Below are positions 8,352 through 17,125 of a stretch of 64,000 nucleotides of DNA, in pieces. The translations under genes were made by a program, and so were the position numbers. Within the stretch, counting starts at the first letter, position 1; each line of letters starts with the position of its first letter. This stretch comes from Paenibacillus profundus. GTDB lineage: Bacteria; Bacillota; Bacilli; Paenibacillales; Paenibacillaceae. The notes under the pieces are model-generated. The model had not been told where the DNA came from. It did not search any database and worked only from the letters and a program-made list of their open reading frames with translations. The stretch covers positions 62,001 through 126,000 of the forward strand of contig NZ_JAJNBZ010000012.1 in NCBI RefSeq assembly GCF_021369635.1. The letters are read 5' to 3'.

Positions 8352-9716
8352 GTGAAACAATCGAAATGGATAACGGCTGTCACCTTGGCGGCTCTGCTGC
8401 TTGGCGGTATACCATCTGCATACGCCGCTCCTATGTACAACCCATCGGACGGAATCACGGCAGGATCAGAAAAATCGGATACAAGTAAAGCAAAGGCCGA
8501 CATAATAGCGAAGGATATCCAAAAAGTCAACAAGGCTCGGGGCGATTCACTGTATAGCCCGCTTTACAATAACCGTTCGGAGGACCGAGAGGCCCTTGCC
8601 GCTATCGCTGCTTTCATAAACACCTTACAGTCGAAAGGTACTCCGTACACGTTGACGGAAGAAGAGAGCGATTCGCACCGTCAATCTTTCCAACTGCGTA
8701 TGAGTGTGGAACAAAAAGATAAACCGGACATTCGCATCATGCTGTACAATACAGACACGTTGGTCTTCGGAGAAGACGCTTACAGCTACAAGGTGCAGGA
8801 TGCAAAATTGGCCAAATTCTTTATGGAACAATTTCAAGAGGCCCAAGAGCCAAAGCTTCCGTCATCCGTCTCGTTCGGCGAAAGCATTACGATCAAAGGA
8901 GCCAGCAGTGGTAGCGAGTCGGGAACGGTCGATGTCTTTCTCATGCCGGCCCCTCCATGGGAGTCCTTCACCTCCGCGAACGGAATCGAATATCCGGCCA
9001 ACAATGCGATTTGGCTATACCGGAGCATTACGGAGTTCGGGCGCTACGATTTCACATTCCAAATGCCGGCATACGGACGAACTCTGGACGGGAAAAGTGT
9101 TGCCATCAAGCCCGGGAACTGGGACTTCGCTATACATGTGACTACTTATATGATGGCTCAGTCGGTGATGATCAAGCCAGCCTCCGATCCCGTTCTTGCC
9201 CTGCAAGGAATTCCATTGGCGAACGCCAAGCCGCAAATCCGTCAAGGCAAAACGCTCCTGCCGCTCAGGCTCGCCGCTGAGTTGACGGGACATGACATCA
9301 TATGGGATCAGAGGCACCGCCGAGTCGGTATCGATACAGACGCGAAGCTGTTGGCCGCATCCCCGGCATCCCGGGACATCGAAGTGTGGTTGGCAGGCAA
9401 GCCGGTGAAGACGGAAATCGCGCCGCTTCTTCTCCAAGGCACCGTCTATGTTCCGCTTGAGACGCTGACGGCCCATCTTGGCGTGAAGGCGGAATGGATG
9501 GCCGAGAACCGTGTCGTGAACTTGAGCTTGCCGACGGTACTGCTTAAGCCAGACAAACACACGAACGATGCGGACGTACACGACATGCTGCAGCTTCTGA
9601 ACGAATATGTGAAGCAATATAACGCCCATAACGAGCAGTCCATCAAGCCGTTATTTAATAATGAGATCAAATGGGCTCGCAGCTTTGCGTATCGTCCACT
9701 ATTCCAGCACACCTAA
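8352..9716 (+). CDS. secreted protein with copper-amine-oxidase-like stalk domain
   Basis: A 454-residue exported protein. GTG 8352 follows AAAGGAGAG and starts a signal peptide with probable cleavage after SAYA-A (about residue 26). Residues ~285-395 are a stalk domain of the copper amine oxidase N-terminal type, common in Paenibacillaceae surface proteins: TLLPLRLAAEL, a GHDIIWDQRHRRVGI segment and TVYVPLETL. Residues 90-280 resemble no family I recognise. The last ~55 residues (DMLQLLNEYVKQYNAHNEQ) look like the beginning of an NTF2-like domain that stops early, so the C-terminus may be truncated. Function beyond the cell surface is unknown. Confidence 0.75.
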   Translation: MKQSKWITAVTLAALLLGGIPSAYAAPMYNPSDGITAGSEKSDTSKAKADIIAKDIQKVNKARGDSLYSPLYNNRSEDREALAAIAAFINTLQSKGTPYTLTEEESDSHRQSFQLRMSVEQKDKPDIRIMLYNTDTLVFGEDAYSYKVQDAKLAKFFMEQFQEAQEPKLPSSVSFGESITIKGASSGSESGTVDVFLMPAPPWESFTSANGIEYPANNAIWLYRSITEFGRYDFTFQMPAYGRTLDGKSVAIKPGNWDFAIHVTTYMMAQSVMIKPASDPVLALQGIPLANAKPQIRQGKTLLPLRLAAELTGHDIIWDQRHRRVGIDTDAKLLAASPASRDIEVWLAGKPVKTEIAPLLLQGTVYVPLETLTAHLGVKAEWMAENRVVNLSLPTVLLKPDKHTNDADVHDMLQLLNEYVKQYNAHNEQSIKPLFNNEIKWARSFAYRPLFQHT

Positions 9717-9785
9717 ACGCCTGTGCGCAATGCGGAATAACGAGCCGATAACGACCATTAGCTCCCGACACTCGCTGCACGCTCA

Positions 9786-10328
9786 TTATTTTGTCACTTC
9801 CCAGTCTTGGCCCTCATAATGATTCCAGTCACTATCCATCGGCTCATTAAGCGCTCTTAAAGGGATTTCAAGCAGTCTTCGATCTTCAAGATCGAACACT
9901 CTTTTTCCATCCATAATAAATGCTCTTGCTAACTCATCTACCGCACGTTTCTCATTCCCCAGCTTGTCTTGTACTTGCCCAAGCCTTAAATGCAGCAGCG
10001 GATTGCCGATTGTGTTGGGGAACTGCATGATAAAAGATAAATTATCTCTTGCTGCGATATAATCCTCATTATAAATGTTAATGTGTGCAATTCGGATTAA
10101 GACATATCGGCCGACAGTGCTGCTTTGTTCTCTTCTATGTAAAGCTTCGTACATGTTCCAAAGCGTTTCTATTGCTTTAGGATAATTTTTTTCCCTAAGA
10201 CGAGCATCGGCACAGGCTATTCTATCTTGTTGTTCCCAGCTCAAATGAGGAACCGCAAAATAATCATTGATTTTGCTTTCCATGTTATTGACATGATGGC
10301 ACTCTTCGAAATCAGCATCAAAGTTCAT
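9786..10328 (-). CDS. TPR-like hypothetical protein
   Basis: A predicted 180-residue soluble protein. The frame opens at 10385, but ATG 10328 (MNFDADF) is preferred because GAGGAG lies nine bases before it. Residues 40-150 form helical repeats with TPR character (ARLREKNYPKAIETLWNMYEAL; AHINIYNEDYIAARDNLSFI; RLGQVQDKLGNEKRAVDELARAF in blocks). It most likely mediates protein contacts. It is followed upstream by another hypothetical gene on the same strand, with a 128-base gap. I do not recognise a named family. Confidence 0.65.
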   Translation of the reverse strand: MNFDADFEECHHVNNMESKINDYFAVPHLSWEQQDRIACADARLREKNYPKAIETLWNMYEALHRREQSSTVGRYVLIRIAHINIYNEDYIAARDNLSFIMQFPNTIGNPLLHLRLGQVQDKLGNEKRAVDELARAFIMDGKRVFDLEDRRLLEIPLRALNEPMDSDWNHYEGQDWEVTK

Positions 10329-10455
10329 CCATTCCATCTCCTCTGTCCCAATGTGCTGTACGGTACTCAATCGAGCCAAAGTCATTTATCGATAACGCAA
10401 TAATAGGTTATACTTCATGCCAACCATATTGTCGATTTCAAAAGATGGAGTCTAA

Positions 10456-11268
10456 TTAGTTCATGTACATCATATAGCTGGCAGGCAGCACCGTTTTCAG
10501 TTCTTTCAATAATTGTTTGCTTTCTGCTGTTTTGAATTCTTTTAACGCCAATATCGCAGAAACCTTGCCATTATGCATGCCGTTTTTGGCAACCTCGAAC
10601 AAGTGACCGGCAGCCGGCGTATATTTCCGCTTTCGAATCATCTCGATTGCTTTTTCTTGCACGTACATATCATCCGCTAACAAATATTCACATATATGTT
10701 CCATTCTTGAGCAAGGCATGATCGCCAGCTTAGAAAAGATCAACTGCTGCTTGGCGTCCTCATCCAAGTTCTCTTGCATAATAAGGTTATCTAGATCGGC
10801 AATCACTTTAATATCCTGTTGGCTTTCATCATCATGATCGGTTAAGGCAGGGTAGTCGTGCTGCAATTCATCCCACTCCGCGGCAGGGTCTTGCAATATT
10901 TTCGTGATGAATCGCTCCATGCTCCGGAATCCAGGGGATAAATTCGTTTCTTCATGGTTCAAAAAACATACTTTCCCCTCTAGTGGCCCGGTGTAGTATA
11001 CGCCAATGTAGTTCGACTGATCATCCGTTAACAAGGGACAAATACTTTGATGGCATTCAAGTTCTTCGAAGATGCCCCTTAATTCAATGATTTCTTCTGT
11101 GTTCAAGATACGATACACGGCTTCATCTGCATCCCTTTTTTCATCGTAATCTAGCATACTGTGTACCACTTCTGCTTGAATATCGATTGAATATTCTCTG
11201 CTTAACACTGCAGGATCAAACGGAAGCTCTCTCCCATCCTTACTTTTGAGAACATCAAAAACACCCAT
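10456..11268 (-). CDS. hypothetical protein, SUKH/HEAT-like
   Basis: A 270-residue acidic soluble protein. The middle segment (YIGVYYTGPLEGKVCFLNHEE, then a block ending in RSMERFITKIL) recalls SMI1/KNR4 (SUKH) domains, and the last ~80 residues contain short paired helices of HEAT-repeat type (ADDMYVQEKAIEMIRKRKY; GKVSAILALKEFKTAES). SUKH proteins are often immunity proteins or structural regulators, but no toxin gene is adjacent. The call is by resemblance only. The start ATG at 11268 follows GGGGGAG. Confidence 0.55.
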   Translation of the reverse strand: MGVFDVLKSKDGRELPFDPAVLSREYSIDIQAEVVHSMLDYDEKRDADEAVYRILNTEEIIELRGIFEELECHQSICPLLTDDQSNYIGVYYTGPLEGKVCFLNHEETNLSPGFRSMERFITKILQDPAAEWDELQHDYPALTDHDDESQQDIKVIADLDNLIMQENLDEDAKQQLIFSKLAIMPCSRMEHICEYLLADDMYVQEKAIEMIRKRKYTPAAGHLFEVAKNGMHNGKVSAILALKEFKTAESKQLLKELKTVLPASYMMYMN

Positions 11269-11387
11269 GCATACTCCCCCGCATCAATTGAATTTTCCAG
11301 GAACTGTATTGCTTTTTAAATGTGTTATATTGTATTAATCGGTTAAAATTAAAATTATTGAAGCTATAATAGTTCAGATTCAAGCAA

Positions 11388-11411
11388 AAAGCCCGCTTCG
11401 CAGCGGGCAGC
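11388..11411 (-). terminator. terminator after marR
   Basis: On the minus strand GCCCGCTGCGAAGCGGGC is followed by TTTTTGC. It ends the MFS-marR operon, about 25 bases after the marR stop codon. Confidence 0.85.
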
Positions 11412-11436
11412 AAGTGTGGTCATGATAAACTTTACC

Positions 11437-11952
11437 TTAGAGTGACGAAGTGTTAAGTTCAGTTAACTCTTTCAGAAAGCTTGCGATTACCTTCAACTCT
11501 TCTTCCGAATAACGCTCCAACAGTTCCTCATGTTTGTTCTCCAGCTGCTGATGCAGCCTCGCATGAACGAATGCCAGCTTCTCCCCCTCTTCCGTCAGTC
11601 GATAATAGATTTCCTTCTTGTTGTCCGCACGAAAATGCTCTTGAATGAGTTCCCAGGCAATAAGCTTGGCAACGGCTTTCGAGACGCCGCCCTTGGTTAC
11701 GTTGATTTGATTCGAAATAAAGGTCACGTTCGAGTCCGGGCGCTCTCCAATTTCATGCAGCACGTGGAGTTGGGTCAATGTTAATTTATCCAAATGAAGA
11801 TAAACCTCTTCTTTATCCGCATAGTTCTGTTCTTCAATGATGGCAAGCGCCTTTTCCCGTCTGAATTCCGCGCTTTTGTCTCTCGTGTGCAAATAATCGA
11901 CGAGGTTGGCATACACTTTGTTCTTTAGCATGTTCCGCTCTTCCATGTACAA
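11437..11952 (-). CDS. MarR-family transcriptional regulator
   Basis: A 171-residue winged-helix regulator. The DNA-binding unit is near residues 75-125: SNQINVTKGGVSKAVAKLIA is the recognition-helix region and DNKKEIYYRLTEEGEKL the wing. A TTG start at 11952 is used because AAAGGAG lies seven bases upstream; the ATG two codons later is possible. It lies 29 bases after the MFS gene in the same transcript, the usual layout of an autoregulated drug-efflux operon. A 35-bp palindrome upstream of the MFS gene is the likely operator. The inducer is unknown. Confidence 0.88.
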   Translation of the reverse strand: MYMEERNMLKNKVYANLVDYLHTRDKSAEFRREKALAIIEEQNYADKEEVYLHLDKLTLTQLHVLHEIGERPDSNVTFISNQINVTKGGVSKAVAKLIAWELIQEHFRADNKKEIYYRLTEEGEKLAFVHARLHQQLENKHEELLERYSEEELKVIASFLKELTELNTSSL

Positions 11953-11981
11953 TCAATATCTCCTTTCCAATGTCCTCAGCG

Positions 11982-13184
11982 CTAGCTTGGTGATACATCA
12001 ACTTTACCGTACACCCGAATCGCCAACACGATGACGATGATGGCAAAGCTGACTCCGAACAGGACGAAAAGCCAAAGGTTGTTTAATGTTAATAATAATA
12101 CACTGCTCACCATAGGGCCAGCCGCCATCCCCATATAGCGAACCAAGTTGTACACGCCCATCGCGGTTCCCCGATTCTCATCGAACTCATTCGCCAATAG
12201 GGTGGTATGGGTCGGCATAGTTAGACCCGAGCACACACCGTAAAGAATAGAGGACACGGTTAGCAGGACGAGCGAGTCGTAGATGGTTACCGCAAATAGA
12301 ACGACACAGCCTGCGGTTAGCAAGCTCCCCAGAAAAAGCAATTTTCGCTGCTCCATCTTCTGCTGGACCGTCTTATAGAGCCTGCTTCCGAGCATGGTAC
12401 TGACCGCCGTCGGCAAATATAGCAGTCCGATCAGTCCCAATCCCAAGTGATAATAATCGGTCAATAGGATAGGAAGGCTGACGAGAAAGGCAAAGTAAAT
12501 GAAATAATGAACAAATCCGATTGCCATAATGGCTTGACCCCATTTATTTTTAAAAACGGACATATATCTGTGGGATGAACTCCCTGCAGCATGTACAGTG
12601 CGATGTTCTGTCCTCTGGGGAAAATATTTCAGATTCATCACGAATAGGATGATAGAGATAATGACTAGGAACAGGAAAATTCCGCGATAACCGGCCTGCT
12701 CTCCAATAAACGCTCCCACAACCGGACTGATAGCCGGGGCCAGTGCGAGCATCGTCTGGTACGTGCTCATCGCATTCCCGCGGGCAGTGCCATTGAATAG
12801 ATCACTTATCGTCGTTGACGCTACGAGCGGAATCGCTGCGATCCCTGCTGCCTGGACGACTCTGAATACGAGAAACAGCGTGAAGTTGGACGTTAACGCA
12901 CAGCCCAATGCTCCAATCATGCTTAGAAAAATGCTGGGCATCAGCACCCTTTTTCCGCCTTTGGCGTCAATGAGCGGCCCGTATACGATTTGCATCATAG
13001 CGAGTACGAACATGAAAATGGAAACAGAAAAGGTAATGAAATGAAAAGGTACCTGAAACGAGTCTCTTAATAAGGGCACTATGGGGGAATAAATATTTTG
13101 TGTCACCGATGCCAGAAACGCACTGGTGCAAACCAAATAGAGCAAAAATGCTGGCGAGGCAACTTTTTTGTATTGTGATGCCAT
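11982..13184 (-). CDS. MFS drug efflux transporter, DHA1 type
   Basis: A 400-residue membrane protein with twelve predicted helices. The loop after helix 2 has the motif-A variant GPLIDAKGGKRVL, and helix 5 carries the antiporter motif-C pattern LAPAISPVVGAFIG, which together indicate a proton-coupled drug exporter of the Bcr/TetA/NorA kind. A central cytoplasmic loop separates helices 6 and 7. It begins the operon with marR. GGAAGGCGG lies a little far upstream of the ATG at 13184. Substrates cannot be predicted. Confidence 0.87.
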   Translation of the reverse strand: MASQYKKVASPAFLLYLVCTSAFLASVTQNIYSPIVPLLRDSFQVPFHFITFSVSIFMFVLAMMQIVYGPLIDAKGGKRVLMPSIFLSMIGALGCALTSNFTLFLVFRVVQAAGIAAIPLVASTTISDLFNGTARGNAMSTYQTMLALAPAISPVVGAFIGEQAGYRGIFLFLVIISIILFVMNLKYFPQRTEHRTVHAAGSSSHRYMSVFKNKWGQAIMAIGFVHYFIYFAFLVSLPILLTDYYHLGLGLIGLLYLPTAVSTMLGSRLYKTVQQKMEQRKLLFLGSLLTAGCVVLFAVTIYDSLVLLTVSSILYGVCSGLTMPTHTTLLANEFDENRGTAMGVYNLVRYMGMAAGPMVSSVLLLTLNNLWLFVLFGVSFAIIVIVLAIRVYGKVDVSPS

Positions 13185-13201
13185 TGCGTGTACCGCCTTC
13201 C

Positions 13202-13236
13202 ATACTATTTTTGTTTCCTGGAAACATTAATAGTAT
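13202..13236 (-). promoter_or_regulatory. palindromic operator over the MFS-marR promoter
   Basis: The 17-base arms ATACTATTNNTGTTTCC and GGAAACANNAATAGTAT around a central T match at 15 of 17 positions. On the minus strand the palindrome covers the likely -10 element (AATACT or TACTAT). The size and position fit a MarR-family operator. Confidence 0.7.
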
Positions 13237-13260
13237 TTCACACGATGACGATTTAGTCAA
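13232..13260 (-). promoter_or_regulatory. probable sigma-A promoter of the MFS-marR operon
   Basis: TTGACT (13255-13260) and AATACT (13232-13237) are 17 bases apart on the minus strand. TACTAT (13230-13235) is an alternative -10 at 19 bases. Confidence 0.5.
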
Positions 13261-13399
13261 GCTACAAGTTTTCATGTTCATTCGTCGCTGTTAAAAGGGA
13301 CTATCCTAGACGAAATGATCGTCCTCAACGTGTTGTTTGCCCGTTACGCGAACGCATTCGGGTTCGTACCTTAATAAGTAACATGGAGGGTGGAGGTGA

Positions 13400-14086
13400 A
13401 TGCATATCGATATCATGAAAGGGGAATTGGCGAAAGGAACGAAATTCCATACCCCCTATTACATTGTGAAGGGTCCGACCATTGGAGCGACTGTCATGGT
13501 GACGGCTGGTGTTCACGGGAATGAAACCGCGAGCGTAAAAGCGGCAAAGCAGTTCGTTCATTCGCTGCAGCAGGGACTTCTTCATGTGCAAAAAGGGACA
13601 TTGGTTATCGTTCCGCTTGTCAATCAGCAAGCTTATACAAAACGAATTCGAGGGGTTCCTGATTTGAATCGCACCTTCCCGAGCAGTGCCCATGATAAAC
13701 CACGCCACCCCTTGTCGGCGGACTTGTTTCGATTGGCAGCGCAATACCGTCCAGCCTGGTACATTGACATGCACGAAGCCAATGGACTATCCCGGCTTAA
13801 CCCGAAAGTTCTCGGTCAATCGCTGCTGACAGACCGTCGCAGTCCGTCCGTAAAGATAGTCCGACAAATCGTGAAGCGAATCAATCGTTCCATTGAGCGA
13901 CAAGCGACACATTTTACCGTTCGCCTGCGTGAACTGTCGGGGTCGGGCCGTACAGCGGCCGCTCGTTTACTGCAAGCCAAAGCGATTACCGTAGAAACAT
14001 CCTGGAGCTTATCCCATCCGATCCGGGTCAAGTATCAGAAGAACATCCTGCGCCAGTTGTTAAAAAGAGCCGGCTTGATGCATTAA
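13400..14086 (+). CDS. succinylglutamate desuccinylase/aspartoacylase-family protein
   Basis: A 228-residue zinc hydrolase-like protein of the M14 AstE/aspartoacylase group. The zinc-binding GVHGNE motif is near residue 39, DLNRTFP near residue 90 supplies the substrate-binding Asn-Arg, and YIDMHEA near residue 120 gives the second metal-binding histidine. The catalytic glutamate may be in the ITVETSWS segment near residue 200. Such enzymes cleave N-acyl or peptide amide bonds; the substrate here is unknown. ATG 13400 has GGAGGTGA directly upstream. It stands alone, divergent from the MFS-marR operon. Confidence 0.82.
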   Translation: MHIDIMKGELAKGTKFHTPYYIVKGPTIGATVMVTAGVHGNETASVKAAKQFVHSLQQGLLHVQKGTLVIVPLVNQQAYTKRIRGVPDLNRTFPSSAHDKPRHPLSADLFRLAAQYRPAWYIDMHEANGLSRLNPKVLGQSLLTDRRSPSVKIVRQIVKRINRSIERQATHFTVRLRELSGSGRTAAARLLQAKAITVETSWSLSHPIRVKYQKNILRQLLKRAGLMH

Positions 14087-14118
14087 GGCATCCGCCTGCA
14101 CAAATACAAAAAATGCGT

Positions 14119-14141
14119 GTTCAAAAAGGAGCTTTTGAACA
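14119..14141 (+). repeat. inverted repeat after the aspartoacylase-like gene
   Basis: GTTCAAAA and TTTTGAAC are separated by six bases. It may be a weak terminator for the upstream plus-strand gene; no T-run follows. Confidence 0.4.
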
Positions 14142-14144
14142 ACC

Positions 14145-14173
14145 TCAAAAAGGGATCTGCCGGAACAGATCCC
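14145..14173 (-). terminator. terminator after the FabZ-like gene
   Basis: On the minus strand GGGATCTG / CAGATCCC with a six-base loop is followed by TTTTTG. It lies just past the stop of the FabZ-like gene. Confidence 0.8.
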
Positions 14174-14196
14174 ATACTCAAGCTCGTCTCCTGCGG

Positions 14197-14634
14197 TTAT
14201 TGTGCCGGCCGCGCAGCAGATGTACCCGAAGGCGAGGTATAAGTCATCAATTCGTCGACCTTTACAATCACATTGCCCTCGACGGAGGCCAGTCCTCTGC
14301 CCAGAGTAAATCCTTTCTTATGCCGAATGACCTCGTAATAGAGATGCACTCGGTCACCAGGTCGGGCCAGTCCTGTCATTTCCACCCCTTTGAGCGAAGA
14401 GAGAAATCCAAGTCCACTCCCGCTTCCCATTGTCGCGAATGCCCCCAGCTGTGCAAGAGCTTCGACGATCATCATGCCCGGCATATAAGGCTGGGCTTCG
14501 GTCATAAACCATTCATTGCGCGTTACGTTCTTATATCCCTTCACCCATTTGCCTGGCTCAAGCTCCGACACCCGATCGACCATTAAAAAAGGATACCTGT
14601 GCGGCAGCACGCTCGTGATTTCGTTTATGTCCAT
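14197..14634 (-). CDS. FabZ-like hotdog-fold protein lacking the usual catalytic histidine
   Basis: A 145-residue hotdog protein. LPHRYPFLMVDRV, MPGMMIVEALAQ and the downstream GDRVHLYYEV strand place it in the beta-hydroxyacyl-ACP dehydratase (FabZ) family. The family glutamate in VEALAQ is present, but the segment that should carry the catalytic His (GHFPG-type) reads FMTEAQPYMPG, so the histidine is absent and the loop is a little shorter. It may have lost dehydratase activity or use another chemistry. ATG 14634 is chosen because GAAGGGGG precedes it. It lies 45 bases after a methyltransferase gene in an apparent two-gene operon, not in a fatty-acid cluster. Confidence 0.75.
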   Translation of the reverse strand: MDINEITSVLPHRYPFLMVDRVSELEPGKWVKGYKNVTRNEWFMTEAQPYMPGMMIVEALAQLGAFATMGSGSGLGFLSSLKGVEMTGLARPGDRVHLYYEVIRHKKGFTLGRGLASVEGNVIVKVDELMTYTSPSGTSAARPAQ

Positions 14635-14679
14635 GTCTATTCCCCCTTCCGTTCGTACAGCACTCATTCCTTTACATCA

Positions 14680-15471
14680 TTACAGCAGTTTTTCTGCAAC
14701 CAATGTAAAGGATTTGGGAATGCCTTTATCATATACTTCGGAGGACATATTGGGCTCCTCCTCCAACAGCTTGATAACGAGTCCACTGCTCGCAATTCCG
14801 GTAACAATCTCGCCAAGCGTCCATTTGCGATGCAGAACCTTCTCCAGATCAGCCATTTGTACCGGTATAAATTTCGCGTAGGCAACCTCTGTCTCTTCCA
14901 GAGACTTGTCGAAATAGTCGCCTGTCACTTTATGCTTGCGTACTTTGGCCGTCGAGCCTCGAGACGTGATCAGCTTCGTCGTAATCGGATGAAAATCTTG
15001 AAGAATCAAACGTCCTCCGACCTTAAGCAAGCTGGCAATGATATCTGCCAGCGGCTTTAAATCAACAAAATAATGCAAAATGCCGAACTCCATAATGACC
15101 AGATCGTAATCCGCCGCCAGAACGGATGCGGGCAGCTCAAGAACATCGGACACAACATAATCGATGCTCACCCCTGCTTCCCGTGCCAGTTCAGTCGCAT
15201 ACCGTTCATTTTCAGACGCGATATCAACGATCGTGACATCGGCGCCAAGCAAAGCCATGGCAACTCCTTTGCTTCCATGAGAACCCAGCAGATTGGCAAT
15301 TTTCTTCCCTTTCACATCCCCTGTATGCTTATAAAACGTCTTCAGCCTTGCCTCAGGATTTTGCTTAATTTTGATTGCGGCCTCGGCCGGAGACCCATAA
15401 CGGTTAACCCAAGCGTCATAAGCACTTTGGTTCCAAGCCATTTCATTAATTCTGCTGTGTTCTTTCTGCAT
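14680..15471 (-). CDS. class I SAM-dependent methyltransferase
   Basis: A 263-residue methyltransferase starting at ATG 15471, preceded by AGGGAA. The SAM-binding motif I is GKKIANLLGSHGSKGVAM near residue 55, followed by an acidic residue after the next strand (TIVDIA) and the motif IV region YDLVIMEFGILHY. The family resembles small-molecule or biosynthetic methyltransferases common in Bacillales. It is followed by the FabZ-like gene and the two share a terminator, so they may act in one pathway; that is a guess from position. The substrate is unknown. Confidence 0.8.
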   Translation of the reverse strand: MQKEHSRINEMAWNQSAYDAWVNRYGSPAEAAIKIKQNPEARLKTFYKHTGDVKGKKIANLLGSHGSKGVAMALLGADVTIVDIASENERYATELAREAGVSIDYVVSDVLELPASVLAADYDLVIMEFGILHYFVDLKPLADIIASLLKVGGRLILQDFHPITTKLITSRGSTAKVRKHKVTGDYFDKSLEETEVAYAKFIPVQMADLEKVLHRKWTLGEIVTGIASSGLVIKLLEEEPNMSSEVYDKGIPKSFTLVAEKLL

Positions 15472-15769
15472 AAATATTCCCTGCCTCAGTTGTGTTAGTA
15501 TCTCGTATTGTTGTAAATCCCCATTACTTTTATGTGAACATTGTACCATTACTTCGTTCGGCAGAATACAATTAATATCGAATCAACACGGACGTCAAAA
15601 CATGCATTCCACATATTAGCCGTTCAAAGCTTAGCTCCACTTGGACATCACCTCAAATTGTCTGTTTGTGTTCAAATTGTTCTGGGAGGAAGCTTGCGGC
15701 CACATCCCCTAGTGAACATGCGGATTCACGAGACGACGCAGATGGTTCACGGACGCGGTAGATGCAAGC

Positions 15770-15966
15770 GCCATTGGAAAAGATACAGTCAAATGTACGG
15801 ACTCGGTGGCCCAACGGCATGTAGACTGTAATTTGTCCAATGGATCTGGCTGTATTCAGCCATTGGTGCGGTTAGCGTGTCAAACCATTGGATGAACTCC
15901 AACGAAACCGACCGTAAAGAGATATACATCGCTGTTTCATTGGACAAGATCCAATGGATGAGACAG
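15770..15966 (-). repeat. dispersed intergenic repeat, copy A
   Basis: On the minus strand this about 200-base segment begins CATTGGATCTTGTCCAATG and ends TTTTCCAATGG. It aligns along its length with copies at 35580, 41094 and 58320. Internal CATTGGA/TCCAATG pairs can form hairpins. It lies in an 828-base gap between the methyltransferase and ureD; no gene was found in the rest of the gap. Confidence 0.75.
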
Positions 15967-16216
15967 GGGGGCGCCTAATCCTTCCGCCCTTCCACATCGG
16001 TGCCACTCTAACCATCGACGAGTCCCTGTTGCTGCCCTCATCATCTTGATTGCACATCGTTTGTTCAATTTCGTCTCCGTCGCCAGCGAAGACCAGCCTG
16101 ATCTAGGCTCAAATATTTATTGCCATTGCCGGAATCTCCATGTTCCTTATCGGGTTCTACGCATTCGGCAAGCTGTAACGTATCGGGACAAATCTTATTT
16201 GCGCGATGGCATGGCA

Positions 16217-16249
16217 ATGCAAGCGGTCCTCTTTCATCACCGCTTGCAT
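16217..16249 (-). terminator. hairpin at the end of the urease operon
   Basis: ATGCAAGCGG and CCGCTTGCAT form a perfect 10-bp stem 50 bases beyond the ureD stop codon. There is no T-run, so it may only stabilise or pause the transcript. Confidence 0.4.
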
Positions 16250-16299
16250 GCTGATGTCTCATTTTGATATCTACCCGCAGGCGCACGTTGCAGACGCGC

Positions 16300-17124
16300 T
16301 CAATATTTTCGCAACGCCAAGCGTTCTTTGCCGAACCATTGCTGACGCACATAATTGATGATAATTCCGAACACCTTTTCCATTTGCTGCGTCGAATTCC
16401 CTAGCATCCGAATCGCAAATCCCGGAACAATAAGCTGGGACAAGCCGATTCGGCCAGGCAGCGTGTCCAGTCCGATCTCATCGCACATCTGCTCGATGAA
16501 CTCTGGTGTTGCCTGTTCACCGATAACGAACATCGAACCGAGATGGGTCTGACCATCCATACGCCCCATGCTCAGCATCTGCTTGCCGTGTGGACGAAGC
16601 TTCACATTGTCGAACAAAATTTGCTGCTCATCCATATAAATTTCCGTTTTGAGCGCCAATTCATCGTAGGCGAATTGCGCTCCGTCCGGCGACCAGCCCG
16701 GAGTTATAATCTCCGCACATATAAGTGATGCGCTTCTCTCCATACGGATGACCGTACGCTGTTCGTAACGGGCATTCCGATAAGCGATAATCGGGTCTGG
16801 CAGCCACTCAAGGTAGCTTCCATGCTTCAAAGCAACCTCGCTCAGCTGCAGCACTGGCTGATGGGGCGTCCTGTAAATTTTCGTCGACGACTGCGTCGTG
16901 ATGAGCGCCTGCGCGTGCTCACCCAGCTCCAGCTCCATCAAATACCGGTCTCCATCGACATACCCCCCGCCCGGATTCATGACATAATAATAGACCTGAC
17001 CGGTATCATCCGGGTACATGGGACGGGCTATTTTGTAAGCGCCTTGATGATACACGTGTGCGGCAGCCGTTCTCCCCTGTCTGTTCTCAGCCGTCAGCCG
17101 CAGCATTCCCGTCCACCGCTGCAT
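16300..17124 (-). CDS. ureD: urease accessory protein UreD (UreH)
   Basis: A 274-residue protein with UreD landmarks: VYHQGAYKIARPMYPDD near the start, YVMNPGGGYVDGDRY near residue 55, TTQSSTKIYRTPH near residue 80, and SYLEWLPDPIIAYRNARY near residue 107. UreD is the scaffold that holds apo-urease while UreF and UreG deliver nickel. It is the last gene of the urease operon, two bases after ureG. The gene order (A-B-C-E-F-G-D) is typical of Bacillales. Confidence 0.93.
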   Translation of the reverse strand: MQRWTGMLRLTAENRQGRTAAAHVYHQGAYKIARPMYPDDTGQVYYYVMNPGGGYVDGDRYLMELELGEHAQALITTQSSTKIYRTPHQPVLQLSEVALKHGSYLEWLPDPIIAYRNARYEQRTVIRMERSASLICAEIITPGWSPDGAQFAYDELALKTEIYMDEQQILFDNVKLRPHGKQMLSMGRMDGQTHLGSMFVIGEQATPEFIEQMCDEIGLDTLPGRIGLSQLIVPGFAIRMLGNSTQQMEKVFGIIINYVRQQWFGKERLALRKY

Positions 17125-17125
17125 C

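Noticed and set aside
15770-15966. CRISPR-like repeat
   Set aside because: Copies are tens of kb apart with no spacers or cas genes; it is a dispersed repeat.
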